A DNA stretch of 5,319 nt from Thermoplasmata archaeon (GTDB lineage: Archaea; Thermoplasmatota; Thermoplasmata; Sysuiplasmatales; Sysuiplasmataceae). Position numbers and translations under genes: made by a program. The notes under the pieces are model-generated. The model saw only the letters and a program-made list of their open reading frames with translations, ran no database searches and was not told where the DNA came from. Positions 1-5,319 of this stretch are shown in pieces. Positions within the stretch are counted from its first letter, which is position 1. Every line of letters starts with the position of its first letter. The stretch lies in the NCBI GenBank assembly GCA_021811925.1, contig JAKAPY010000127.1:1-5319 (forward strand), in the 5' to 3' direction.

Positions 1-1
1 T

Positions 2-157
2 CTCTTCATACACACCACACCCGTAGTCGGTTTTGCCAGCTCTGTATTTTTCATGGTTCTCTTCCTCGGTGGGTACATAGGCCTGATCAGGAAAAAGACA
101 TGGGAGCACGCCATAAGAAAGGGACAGGAACTCAGGGAGCGGGTATCGAGGGTTTAG
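2..157 (+). CDS. C-terminal fragment of a membrane protein (5' end outside window)
   Basis: The reading frame is open from the left edge and ends at TAG 155-157, giving 51 residues. Residues 7-29 form one hydrophobic membrane-spanning segment (PVVGFASSVFFMVLFLGG and on to GLI). A strongly basic tail follows (RKKTW, then IRKGQELRERVSRV), which by the positive-inside rule suggests a cytoplasmic C-terminus. Nothing else is visible, so I cannot name the family; a permease, a transporter subunit or another integral membrane protein would all fit. The stop lies 17 bases before the preferred deoC start on the same strand, so the two genes may share a transcript. The composition (aliphatic segment followed by a basic amphipathic tail) and the exclusion of an upstream deoC start are the reasons for calling it real. 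Confidence 0.6.
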   Translation, partial: LFIHTTPVVGFASSVFFMVLFLGGYIGLIRKKTWEHAIRKGQELRERVSRV

Positions 158-174
158 GTCCGGGTGCCTGTGTC

Positions 175-936
175 TTGAAAGCAGTAAACACCGCTGAAGT
201 GATGGGAGTTGTGGATCACAGCTCCCTCAATGCATTTGCCTCGCAGGACGACATAAAGAGGCTGATAGACGAGGCAATAGAGCTTTCGACCCACTCCGTT
301 TGCATAGAACCGATTCACGCGCAGTTTGCACGGGAATATATTGCAAGCAGGAAGGCGGGCGTCAAGGTGAACATCGTTCTGGACTTCCCCCTCGGCGCGT
401 TGACGACCAGCGCCAGGCTCGGCCTACTGAAGAGCTTTTCGGAAGTTGCTGATGAAGTCGATTTCGTGACACAGATCGGATACCTGAAGTCAGGCCGCTT
501 TGACTTGATTGAAAGGGATCTCCAGCTTCTGGCAAGGGAGGCTCACGACAACGGCATACTCGTCAAGATAATCACGGAAGACGCCTATTCGACGCTGAGC
601 GAGAAGAAGAAACTGTACGGCATTGTCTGCAAGTCGGGGGTGGACTTCATCAAGACCACCACCGGGTTTGACACTTCACCTTCAAGCGCCAACTATGCCG
701 GATCACTTGGCAACTCAACCGGCGCAAGGCCTGAGAACGTCAGGCTGATGGCCGGCATCGCAGATGCGCTAAATCCTGATATCGGAATCAAGGTTGCAGG
801 CGGCATCAGAACGCTGGAACAGGCTTTGTCGCTGAATGAAGCCTCCGAAAGACCGTTTGACCCGAAGAAATTCAGGCTGGGCATCAGCGGCACCCGTGCC
901 ATATACAACGAACTCATCTCGACGCACGCTGCATGA
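175..936 (+). CDS. deoC: Deoxyribose-phosphate aldolase
   Basis: A class I aldolase that reversibly splits 2-deoxyribose 5-phosphate into glyceraldehyde 3-phosphate and acetaldehyde, in cytoplasmic deoxynucleoside catabolism. From the start chosen here it has 253 residues, the normal size for a short archaeal or bacterial DeoC TIM barrel. Landmarks: DHSSL near residue 14 (the family's N-terminal DHT-L motif, slightly changed); EVDFVTQIGYLKSG, whose D96 matches the catalytic aspartate; VKIITE; DFIKTTTGF with the Schiff-base lysine K160; IKVAGGIRT with the second active-site lysine K206; and LGISGTR (236-241) as the C-terminal phosphate-binding loop. All three catalytic residues are present. 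The start is uncertain. ATG 100 lies inside the upstream membrane-protein gene and would add a non-homologous leader. TTG 175 has GGTG eight bases upstream and keeps the whole first helix. ATG 202 (244 residues) is the main alternative but trims that helix. Confidence 0.93.
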   Translation: MKAVNTAEVMGVVDHSSLNAFASQDDIKRLIDEAIELSTHSVCIEPIHAQFAREYIASRKAGVKVNIVLDFPLGALTTSARLGLLKSFSEVADEVDFVTQIGYLKSGRFDLIERDLQLLAREAHDNGILVKIITEDAYSTLSEKKKLYGIVCKSGVDFIKTTTGFDTSPSSANYAGSLGNSTGARPENVRLMAGIADALNPDIGIKVAGGIRTLEQALSLNEASERPFDPKKFRLGISGTRAIYNELISTHAA

Positions 937-1284
937 CAGGAAGGGAATCAGAAGGCCCGAGGGAATTGAAAATCGTTGAGGGCTCTGTGTGATGTCTACA
1001 GCGCATTCTCGTACCTCCCTTCGCTTGAATCAACGTCATCTTCCGGGAAAACTCTGACGGGGTTTCACCCCAGCACGTTAGGGCGGATGCGCTTTTCGGG
1101 GGCGAGAGCTGTTGCCGCAGGCTCGGTGCACGCCTGTGATTCAGGAAGTGAGTGCCATGCCTCGCGGGATAAACGGATAAATTTCACGGAACGGCGTATT
1201 TCCCCCGTACGCTGACGGAGTCGGAGTCCTGCCGAAGCTGACATGGCAGAACGCTGCTGATGGTGGCGCTCTGCTACTGGAACA
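937..1284. other. Intergenic stretch between convergent deoC and chrB-like genes
   Basis: No intact gene is convincing in these 348 bases. A 79-codon plus-strand frame starting with TTG at 976 has an unprotein-like, serine/arginine-rich composition and no ribosome site. I found no tRNA cloverleaf and no T-rich terminator after either gene. A small perfect hairpin, GGGGT-TTC-ACCCC, lies at 1059-1071, but no T-run follows on either strand. The only coding-like signal is the minus-strand frame described as a possible pseudogene at 996-1244. Confidence 0.6.
996..1244 (-). pseudogene. Possible decayed reading frame, perhaps a transposon-protein tail
   Basis: On the minus strand, ATG at 1244 opens 59 codons that end at TGA (1065-1067). 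The same frame then continues for 22 more codons to TAG (996-998). The text before the break (WHSLPESQACTEPAATAL) is loosely like the variable tails after the zinc finger of TnpB (IS200/IS605) proteins. The text after it reads NPVRVFPEDDVDSSEGRYEN. The frame is also open upstream to near the chrB stop. I see no CxxC zinc finger and no catalytic DED residues, so the TnpB idea is a weak inference. A chance open frame in an intergenic region is just as possible. The internal TGA lies inside the 1059-1071 hairpin. Confidence 0.22.
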
Positions 1285-1752
1285 TTACCTGCCTGCGTGC
1301 TCCAGCTTTGACTTTCCGGCTATTTTTCCCTTGCAGTAGGCATAAAGTGCATCGTAGGCAGGAAACTGCATTTTCATATTCTCATAATCGTCTTTCGCGA
1401 TTTCCCTGAACCCAAGTGCAGCGGCCTCCAGCCCCGCGGATTCCGCAGGTGCATCCGGTATGCTCGCGTCGGCCCCTCTCACTATCTTTGCAAGTTCAAG
1501 AAGCGGCGGATCGGCGAGTTTATATTTCCTTATTATGGCATCAAAGCTCACGTACTCATTCCCGTTCTCCTCATAGTGGAACAGTTCTGCTCCCGGCGCA
1601 TCGAACGGAATCGCATGTTCCCTCTCCGCAGCCTTGATAACCTCTTCCTTCGCGACAAAAAGAAATTCGGCATTCCTGTCCACAAATCTCGATATGAGCC
1701 ACGGGCAGGCAATTCTGTCCACCTTGGCCTTCTCCCTGGTTATCCATTTCAT
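1285..1752 (-). CDS. Stand-alone ChrB C-terminal domain protein (chromate-resistance family)
   Basis: This 155-residue protein matches the ChrB C-terminal family along its length: W3, TRE (5-7), VDRIACPWLISRFVD (11-25), AEFLFV, IPFDAPGAELFHY (48-60) with H59, SFD (69-71), DPPLLELAKIVRGAD (81-95) and YDALYAYC (133-140). Full ChrB proteins are about twice as long and have an extra N-terminal half. In bacterial chromate operons ChrB acts as a chromate-responsive regulator. The half seen here is a known stand-alone form whose biochemical role is not settled, so chromate resistance is a family label rather than a demonstrated function. No chrA transporter gene is in the window. The start is firm: an in-frame TGA lies four codons upstream and no other usable start exists. 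There is no Shine-Dalgarno site before the ATG (GATAAAA precedes it), which suggests a leaderless or very short leader. It is convergent with deoC and lies 16 bases after a disrupted small frame on the same strand. Confidence 0.85.
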   Translation of the reverse strand: MKWITREKAKVDRIACPWLISRFVDRNAEFLFVAKEEVIKAAEREHAIPFDAPGAELFHYEENGNEYVSFDAIIRKYKLADPPLLELAKIVRGADASIPDAPAESAGLEAAALGFREIAKDDYENMKMQFPAYDALYAYCKGKIAGKSKLEHAGR

Positions 1753-1781
1753 TTTTATCAGTCATAGATCATTGTCGGGGG

Positions 1782-1792
1782 CTAAATAGTAT
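1782..1792 (-). promoter_or_regulatory. Possible TATA box for the chrB-like gene
   Basis: On the minus strand the sequence reads ATACTATTTAG. Its centre is about 35 bases from the ATG at 1752, which would place transcription start about 9 bases before the start codon. That fits the missing Shine-Dalgarno site. The box overlaps the 3' end of the upstream split small frame, so it may be an internal promoter or a chance A/T-rich run. Co-transcription from the promoter near 2034 is the alternative. Confidence 0.3.
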
Positions 1793-1984
1793 CGTGTCCA
1801 CTCCGTTCGATGAGACGACAGCCACAAACCATCCATTGTCAGAGAAGTCATGCACAATGTGCTTCAGTCGGCGGCCACTCCTGGCAAACCGTTGGCAACG
1901 TGCGTGCCGCACTCATGGTCGGGATGAACAGCCGTAAGTGAAATCCCCCGGAAGTCGGCTCCAAGGGCAGGACCCCGGACAGGG

Positions 1985-1993
1985 AAATATATT
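1985..1993 (+). promoter_or_regulatory. Possible TATA box for the TPR gene
   Basis: AAATATATT lies in an A/T-rich patch (1985-2003). An archaeal start about 25 bases downstream would fall near 2014 and give a leader of about 40 bases. That agrees with the weak Shine-Dalgarno-like AGGGATGGG before ATG 2055. The same bases would encode the VVIIYF segment of the minus-strand small frame, so their A/T richness may have another cause. Confidence 0.25.
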
Positions 1994-2015
1994 ATTACTA
2001 CTTTCGGCATATGAG

Positions 2016-2029
2016 CTGACAGTTGTCAG
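2016..2029. repeat. Perfect inverted repeat CTGACA-GT-TGTCAG, operator-like
   Basis: Two 6-base arms with a 2-base spacer lie in the 44-base gap between the divergent start codons at 2010 (minus) and 2055 (plus). The element is flanked by CATATG (2008-2013) and CATATATG (2031-2038), so the symmetry extends imperfectly to about 2008-2038. It sits between the minus-strand TATA-like box and its start codon, and near the predicted plus-strand transcription start. A dimeric regulator bound there could block both directions. The regulator is unknown; the repeat itself is seen directly, its operator role is inferred. Confidence 0.5.
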
Positions 2030-2030
2030 A

Positions 2031-2038
2031 CATATATG
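2031..2038 (-). promoter_or_regulatory. Possible TATA box for the minus-strand unit
   Basis: The palindrome CATATATG is centred about 24 bases upstream of the minus-strand ATG at 2010. Archaeal TATA boxes centre near -26, so transcription would begin at or within a base or two of the ATG, giving a leaderless mRNA. No Shine-Dalgarno site precedes that ATG, which agrees. Because the box is palindromic it could also be read on the plus strand, but it lies only about 20 bases from the TPR start at 2055, too close for that gene. Confidence 0.35.
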
Positions 2039-2054
2039 CCTCAGGGATGGGACG

Positions 2055-5000
2055 ATGCGATCAGATGAGAAATATTACGTGGCAATAGAAGCCATATCTG
2101 TACTCGAGAGAAACACACTTGCGGTTCGCGGCTCGCAGTTGAGACGAGGGAAGTGCAGGAAGCTTTATTCGTGCCTGGCCTCCACCAAGGGAATCGTTGA
2201 TGAGGACAGGTTTTGTGATTTCGCGAGAAGACTGGCCGAACGCAGCTCGAAATCAGGTGAGATGGAGTTTGCACTGAAATTCATCAAAACAATACCCGAG
2301 GCAAAACTCACGGCGGCGGACAGGGAGATACTCGTCGACGCTCTGTTGTCAACCGGAAAGACTGAAGAAGCAGGCCAAATGCTGCACGCCGAATCCTGGA
2401 AGGACGCTCCCGCGGCTCACTTCCGCCTGCTGGGAAAAATGAAGAGCATGACCGGTGATGAAGCGGGCGCTAAGGAGGCCTTCCGGAACGCCATCAGAGT
2501 GGGAGGTGCCGACGACAGTGCGATTGAAGCGCTTCTGGGGCTCTCAAAGACTCATTCGGATGAGATGGAATTCCTCCGGCTGAAGGCCGACAACCTTCTG
2601 CAGACGGCAAGGGCGAAGGAGTCGCTGAAAATCTACAGAAAACTCCTCCGTCTGGACAGCGGGTCCCCGGGGATCCTGAAGTCTGCGGGGATTGCGTTCG
2701 CAGATTTGAAGAAACCGGAAAAAGCGGAAAAACTGCTCCTAAGGTCTTTGGCGGGGAGAGAAGACATCGAGACGGAGATAGCGCTTGGACTGGTAGAACT
2801 TCAGGAAGGGAAATACGACGACTCATACAGGCGCCTGTCGCACGCCCTCGACGAGGGAGCGCGCGGCTTCGATTTGCTTTCCTCCCTCTGCAGGACATGT
2901 ATTCTGACCGGGAAAGAGGAAAGGGGGATAGAAGCCCTTGAAATGATGAAAGATCAGCATGTGGATGACGGCACAAGGGCACTGACTGAGGTCAACAGGC
3001 TGACGGCCCTCGCTGGCAGCAGAAACCATCATAATTTCGTGGTCAGCTCGGCAGGTGTTGCCGAACACTATGGTGTGCCTCCTCCTGAAATACTTGAAAT
3101 ACATCTGCGCTCGTTCCTGGCACTATCGAAACACCGCGAGGCGCTTTCATGCCTGGACAGACATGCTGGATTATCGGAACAGTTCCCCCAAATCAGGATG
3201 GTGGCACTGAGGGAATCCGGGTCTCTGGAAGAAGCAGAAAAGATTGCAGACAATATCCTCTCCACAGACGCGAGTGATGACGAGTCGCTGAACACGAAAA
3301 TGCAGGCAATGTTCTTCCGCAAGATGGGGAAGGAGGGTATTGACGCATACAGTCGCAGGGTACTGGCGAGGGGAGGAGCTGCAGCGCTGTCGACGCTGCT
3401 TGAGATAGCCAAAGCAGAGGGTAACGACAGGCTCGTTCTCAGTGCCTCACAGGCATTGATATCAATGGACTGCAGAGAATTAAATGTGCTGGATGACAGG
3501 GCTACCGCACTCGAAAGAATGGGCAGACTGAAACAGGGTGAAAAGTGCTACAGACAGATGTATGCCAGGCTCGGCACGGTTGAGGCTTTGGAACTGCTCA
3601 GTTCATTCTGCGCACGGCACGGCATGATCGGGAAGGAGGAACAATTGCTTTCGGACGCTGTCGAGAGAGGCCTGCAGGTCCCGACCGGGCTGGTTTACAG
3701 GCTCGCAAAGATCAGGATGGAAAAGGGAGACCAGGCAGGCTCGCTCAACGCGATAGAAAAATCGCTTTCCAACAGGGAGACCCCAGAAGGCAGATATCTG
3801 CAGTCGGAGGTCCTGCTCGGTCTCAGCAGGCCGGATGAGGCCATAGAGGCTGCACGGAAAGCAATGAATCTAGGATACCCCGCAAAGCTGGCCGAAGTGA
3901 AAGTGGCCGAGGCGTTCATGCTACAGGGCAGAAATGAGGAAGGGCTGCAGCATTACAACAGGGCGATTGGGTTCGGCTCCAGAGACGTGAACGTTCATAT
4001 CGGGAAAGCCAGGCTCCTGCAGTCTATGGGAAGGAGCGGGGAAGCCTCTTCAGAAATAGAGGCAATAGAGAAAATGTTCGGTGATTCGACCGCCGCACAC
4101 GAGGAGTGTGCTGCATTCTACTACCATGCAGGACACTACCAACGGTGCATTACTGCATGCGAGGAGATCATCAGGAAAGACAGGAAGAACTTCACGGCAT
4201 GGAAGATGCGGGGGTTGTCGATGATTGCACTGAAGAATTATGATGAAGGCGTAAAGTCGCTTGACTCCTGCCCGGCCGAAAAGAAGGACATGGAGATACT
4301 CGAGGCACTGAAGAGCGCACATGCGGCCAGAAATGATGCAGTGTCAGTGGTGAAGACCATCGATATGATGATCGGAGGGAAGGGAGCGAGCAGGGAGCTG
4401 CTCCTCGAGAAAGGACAAATGCTGCAGAGGAGCGGAAGACACGACGAAGCGCTGAGCACGTTCCAGGAGGCGATAAACGATTTCGGGAGAGATGAAAAGA
4501 GTGTGACTGGTAAAGCCGGTGTTCTTCACAGGCAGGGCAGGTATGCTGAAGAGCTGAAACTGCTGCTTGAGTTCCTGGAGGGCGGGCAGGACGCGCCTGA
4601 GGTGCTTGCGATGGTTGCCGAAGTCTACTCCGAGATGAAGAGGTACGGCGACGCGCTGGATTACGCAGACAGGGCCATGCAGTCCGATCCCGCCTCAGTG
4701 GCTATTGTCGATCTCCGTGCAAGGATACTGATGAAGATGGAGCGTCACAATGAGGCCGAACGCACAATAGACATTGCGCTCGAGCTCAGTCCGAAAGATC
4801 CTGAGGCACTCGAACTGAAGGGAAACCTGCTCATGATTGACGGCGGTCACGCCCAGGCTCTGGAGATTTTCAACGGTGCGCTTGCGGCAGGGATATGCAA
4901 CGCAAGCATTTACAAGAACAGGGGAGACTGTCTGCTGCAGGCCGGAAGGTACGTTGAGGCGCTGGATTCGTACAATAAGGCATCAAAACTGGAACCTGGA

Positions 5001-5319
5001 AGGACGGACACGCTCCTCGGCAGAGGCATATGCGAATACAACCTTGAGAGATACTCGTCGGCAACGATGTGCTTGAACGAACTGACAAAAAAAGAGCCAG
5101 ACAACGCCTCGGGGTGGTACTACTTCGGCCTTTCCCTTGCGAAACAGAGACTGTCGTCGGAGTCAAGGAAGGCATTCGAAGAAGCGGTCAGGCTGGAAGA
5201 CACGCACGGAAGGGCATGGTATGAACTCGGAAGAATCCATCTGGAAGAAGGGAATCTGGAGGCGTCCAGAACGGCTCTGTCGAAATCGCTGGAACTCAAT
5301 CCGGAAAACCCGGAAGCAC
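2055..5319 (+). CDS. Giant tetratricopeptide-repeat (TPR) protein, 3' end outside window
   Basis: One uninterrupted frame of 1088 complete codons reaches the right edge without a stop. ATG 2055 was chosen because AGGGATGGG (2043-2051) lies just before it and no closer in-frame ATG or GTG exists; the frame is open further upstream, so the start is likely, not proven. Residues 1-80 are helical but not clearly TPR. From about residue 83 the chain is helix-turn-helix throughout, with TPR units in 34-residue register from about 440 and near-canonical ones from 780 on. TPR arrays form superhelical solenoids that bind other proteins or peptides, so a scaffold role is the safe inference. No enzyme domain, signal peptide or membrane segment is visible, suggesting a cytoplasmic protein. 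A catalytic or DNA-binding domain could still lie beyond the edge. Long minus-strand open frames inside it are shadows of its G/C-rich codon pattern. The partner and pathway are unknown. Confidence 0.92.
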   Translation, partial: MRSDEKYYVAIEAISVLERNTLAVRGSQLRRGKCRKLYSCLASTKGIVDEDRFCDFARRLAERSSKSGEMEFALKFIKTIPEAKLTAADREILVDALLSTGKTEEAGQMLHAESWKDAPAAHFRLLGKMKSMTGDEAGAKEAFRNAIRVGGADDSAIEALLGLSKTHSDEMEFLRLKADNLLQTARAKESLKIYRKLLRLDSGSPGILKSAGIAFADLKKPEKAEKLLLRSLAGREDIETEIALGLVELQEGKYDDSYRRLSHALDEGARGFDLLSSLCRTCILTGKEERGIEALEMMKDQHVDDGTRALTEVNRLTALAGSRNHHNFVVSSAGVAEHYGVPPPEILEIHLRSFLALSKHREALSCLDRHAGLSEQFPQIRMVALRESGSLEEAEKIADNILSTDASDDESLNTKMQAMFFRKMGKEGIDAYSRRVLARGGAAALSTLLEIAKAEGNDRLVLSASQALISMDCRELNVLDDRATALERMGRLKQGEKCYRQMYARLGTVEALELLSSFCARHGMIGKEEQLLSDAVERGLQVPTGLVYRLAKIRMEKGDQAGSLNAIEKSLSNRETPEGRYLQSEVLLGLSRPDEAIEAARKAMNLGYPAKLAEVKVAEAFMLQGRNEEGLQHYNRAIGFGSRDVNVHIGKARLLQSMGRSGEASSEIEAIEKMFGDSTAAHEECAAFYYHAGHYQRCITACEEIIRKDRKNFTAWKMRGLSMIALKNYDEGVKSLDSCPAEKKDMEILEALKSAHAARNDAVSVVKTIDMMIGGKGASRELLLEKGQMLQRSGRHDEALSTFQEAINDFGRDEKSVTGKAGVLHRQGRYAEELKLLLEFLEGGQDAPEVLAMVAEVYSEMKRYGDALDYADRAMQSDPASVAIVDLRARILMKMERHNEAERTIDIALELSPKDPEALELKGNLLMIDGGHAQALEIFNGALAAGICNASIYKNRGDCLLQAGRYVEALDSYNKASKLEPGRTDTLLGRGICEYNLERYSSATMCLNELTKKEPDNASGWYYFGLSLAKQRLSSESRKAFEEAVRLEDTHGRAWYELGRIHLEEGNLEASRTALSKSLELNPENPEA
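4392..5309 (+). repeat. Nine near-canonical TPR units in exact 34-residue (102-base) register
   Basis: Residues 780-1085 of the TPR protein divide into nine 34-residue units. The small residue at TPR position 8 falls at 787, 821, 855, 889, 923, 957, 991, 1025 and 1059 (G or A each time). Position 20 is alanine at 799, 867, 901, 935, 969 and 1003. Position 27 is alanine at 806, 874, 908, 942, 976 and 1044. Position 32 is proline at 879, 913, 981, 1015 and 1083. Trp at position 4 occurs at 1021 and 1055. The next unit begins as the window ends. The units differ widely in DNA sequence, so this is an old protein repeat, not a recent tandem DNA duplication. Confidence 0.85.

Larger units (their letters stand above)
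1769..2010 (-). pseudogene. Small gene split by a frameshift, upstream of the chrB-like gene
   Basis: Two overlapping minus-strand frames together look like one small protein of about 80 residues. The first starts at ATG 2010-2008 and runs 48 codons to TGA (1864-1866). It opens with a strand-like MPKVVIIYFPVRGPALGADF and goes on to SLTAVHPDHECGTHVANGLP. The second frame is open from 1912 to TGA (1769-1771) and contains LKHIVHDFSDNGWFVAVVSS followed by NGVDTILFSPRQ. Joining them needs one missing base (a -1 shift) somewhere around 1866-1912. Both halves read like globular protein, the first start has a correctly spaced TATA-like box, and the second frame ends 16 bases before the chrB-like ATG. 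I do not recognise the family. It may be a pseudogene, a sequencing error in a live gene, or two chance frames. I see no standard slippery heptamer, so programmed frameshifting is unlikely. Confidence 0.4.

Noticed and set aside
1059..1071. GGGGT-TTC-ACCCC hairpin as a transcription terminator
   Set aside because: The stem is only 5 base pairs and no T-run follows on either strand; archaeal terminators rely on T-runs.
976..1215. Plus-strand frame of 79 codons starting with TTG after deoC
   Set aside because: No ribosome site, an unprotein-like Ser/Arg-rich composition, and no recognisable motif; it overlaps the equally weak minus-strand frame.
1416..1767. Plus-strand frames overlapping the chrB-like gene, and the minus-strand frame at 1571-1765
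   Set aside because: They overlap a gene with clear family motifs, in other frames, and have low-complexity shadow composition.
1950..2010. Glutathione S-transferase-like start in the small minus-strand frame
   Set aside because: MPKVVIIYFPVRG resembles the first strand of such enzymes, but the residues after it do not follow the family and the whole product is only about 80 residues.
937..2054. tRNA gene, CRISPR array or attachment site in the non-coding gaps
   Set aside because: I looked for T-arm motifs, cloverleaf pairing and regularly spaced direct repeats on both strands and saw none.
2494..2982. Long minus-strand open frame (162 codons) opposite the TPR gene
   Set aside because: It lies wholly antisense to a clear coding frame. 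Its translation is rich in Ser, Pro, Arg and Cys with no domain, typical of a shadow frame. The same holds for the frames at 2823-3104, 3068-3412, 3695-3919, 4050-4322, 4238-4459 and 4870-5175.

Overview
The window looks archaeal. The signs are arginine codons that are mostly AGG/AGA, frequent ATA isoleucine codons, and TATA-like boxes about 25 bases upstream of starts that lack a Shine-Dalgarno site. A Thermoplasmata-like euryarchaeon is my guess from the overall style, not something the sequence proves.

Layout. Positions 2-157 hold the C-terminal end of a membrane protein. It is followed 17 bases later by a complete deoxyribose-phosphate aldolase gene (deoC, about 175-936). Positions 937-1284 hold no intact gene, only a possible decayed minus-strand reading frame. 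A complete minus-strand gene at 1285-1752 encodes a stand-alone ChrB C-terminal-type (chromate-resistance family) domain, tail to tail with deoC. Upstream of it, 1769-2010 carries what looks like a small minus-strand gene split by a frameshift. Its start codon sits at the distance from a TATA-like box expected of a leaderless transcript. From 2055 to the right edge runs one uninterrupted plus-strand reading frame of at least 1088 codons. It encodes a giant tetratricopeptide-repeat (TPR) solenoid and continues beyond the window.

How the parts relate. deoC may be co-transcribed with the membrane protein gene. The split small gene and the ChrB-like gene form a second, minus-strand unit. This unit diverges from the TPR gene across only 44 bases (2011-2054), which contain a perfect 6-2-6 inverted repeat, CTGACA-GT-TGTCAG, flanked by palindromic CATATG and CATATATG. 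The most interesting points are this compact divergent control region, the small split gene, and the strict 34-residue register of the TPR protein. I see no CRISPR array, no tRNA or rRNA, no intact mobile element and no recognisable multi-gene defence system.
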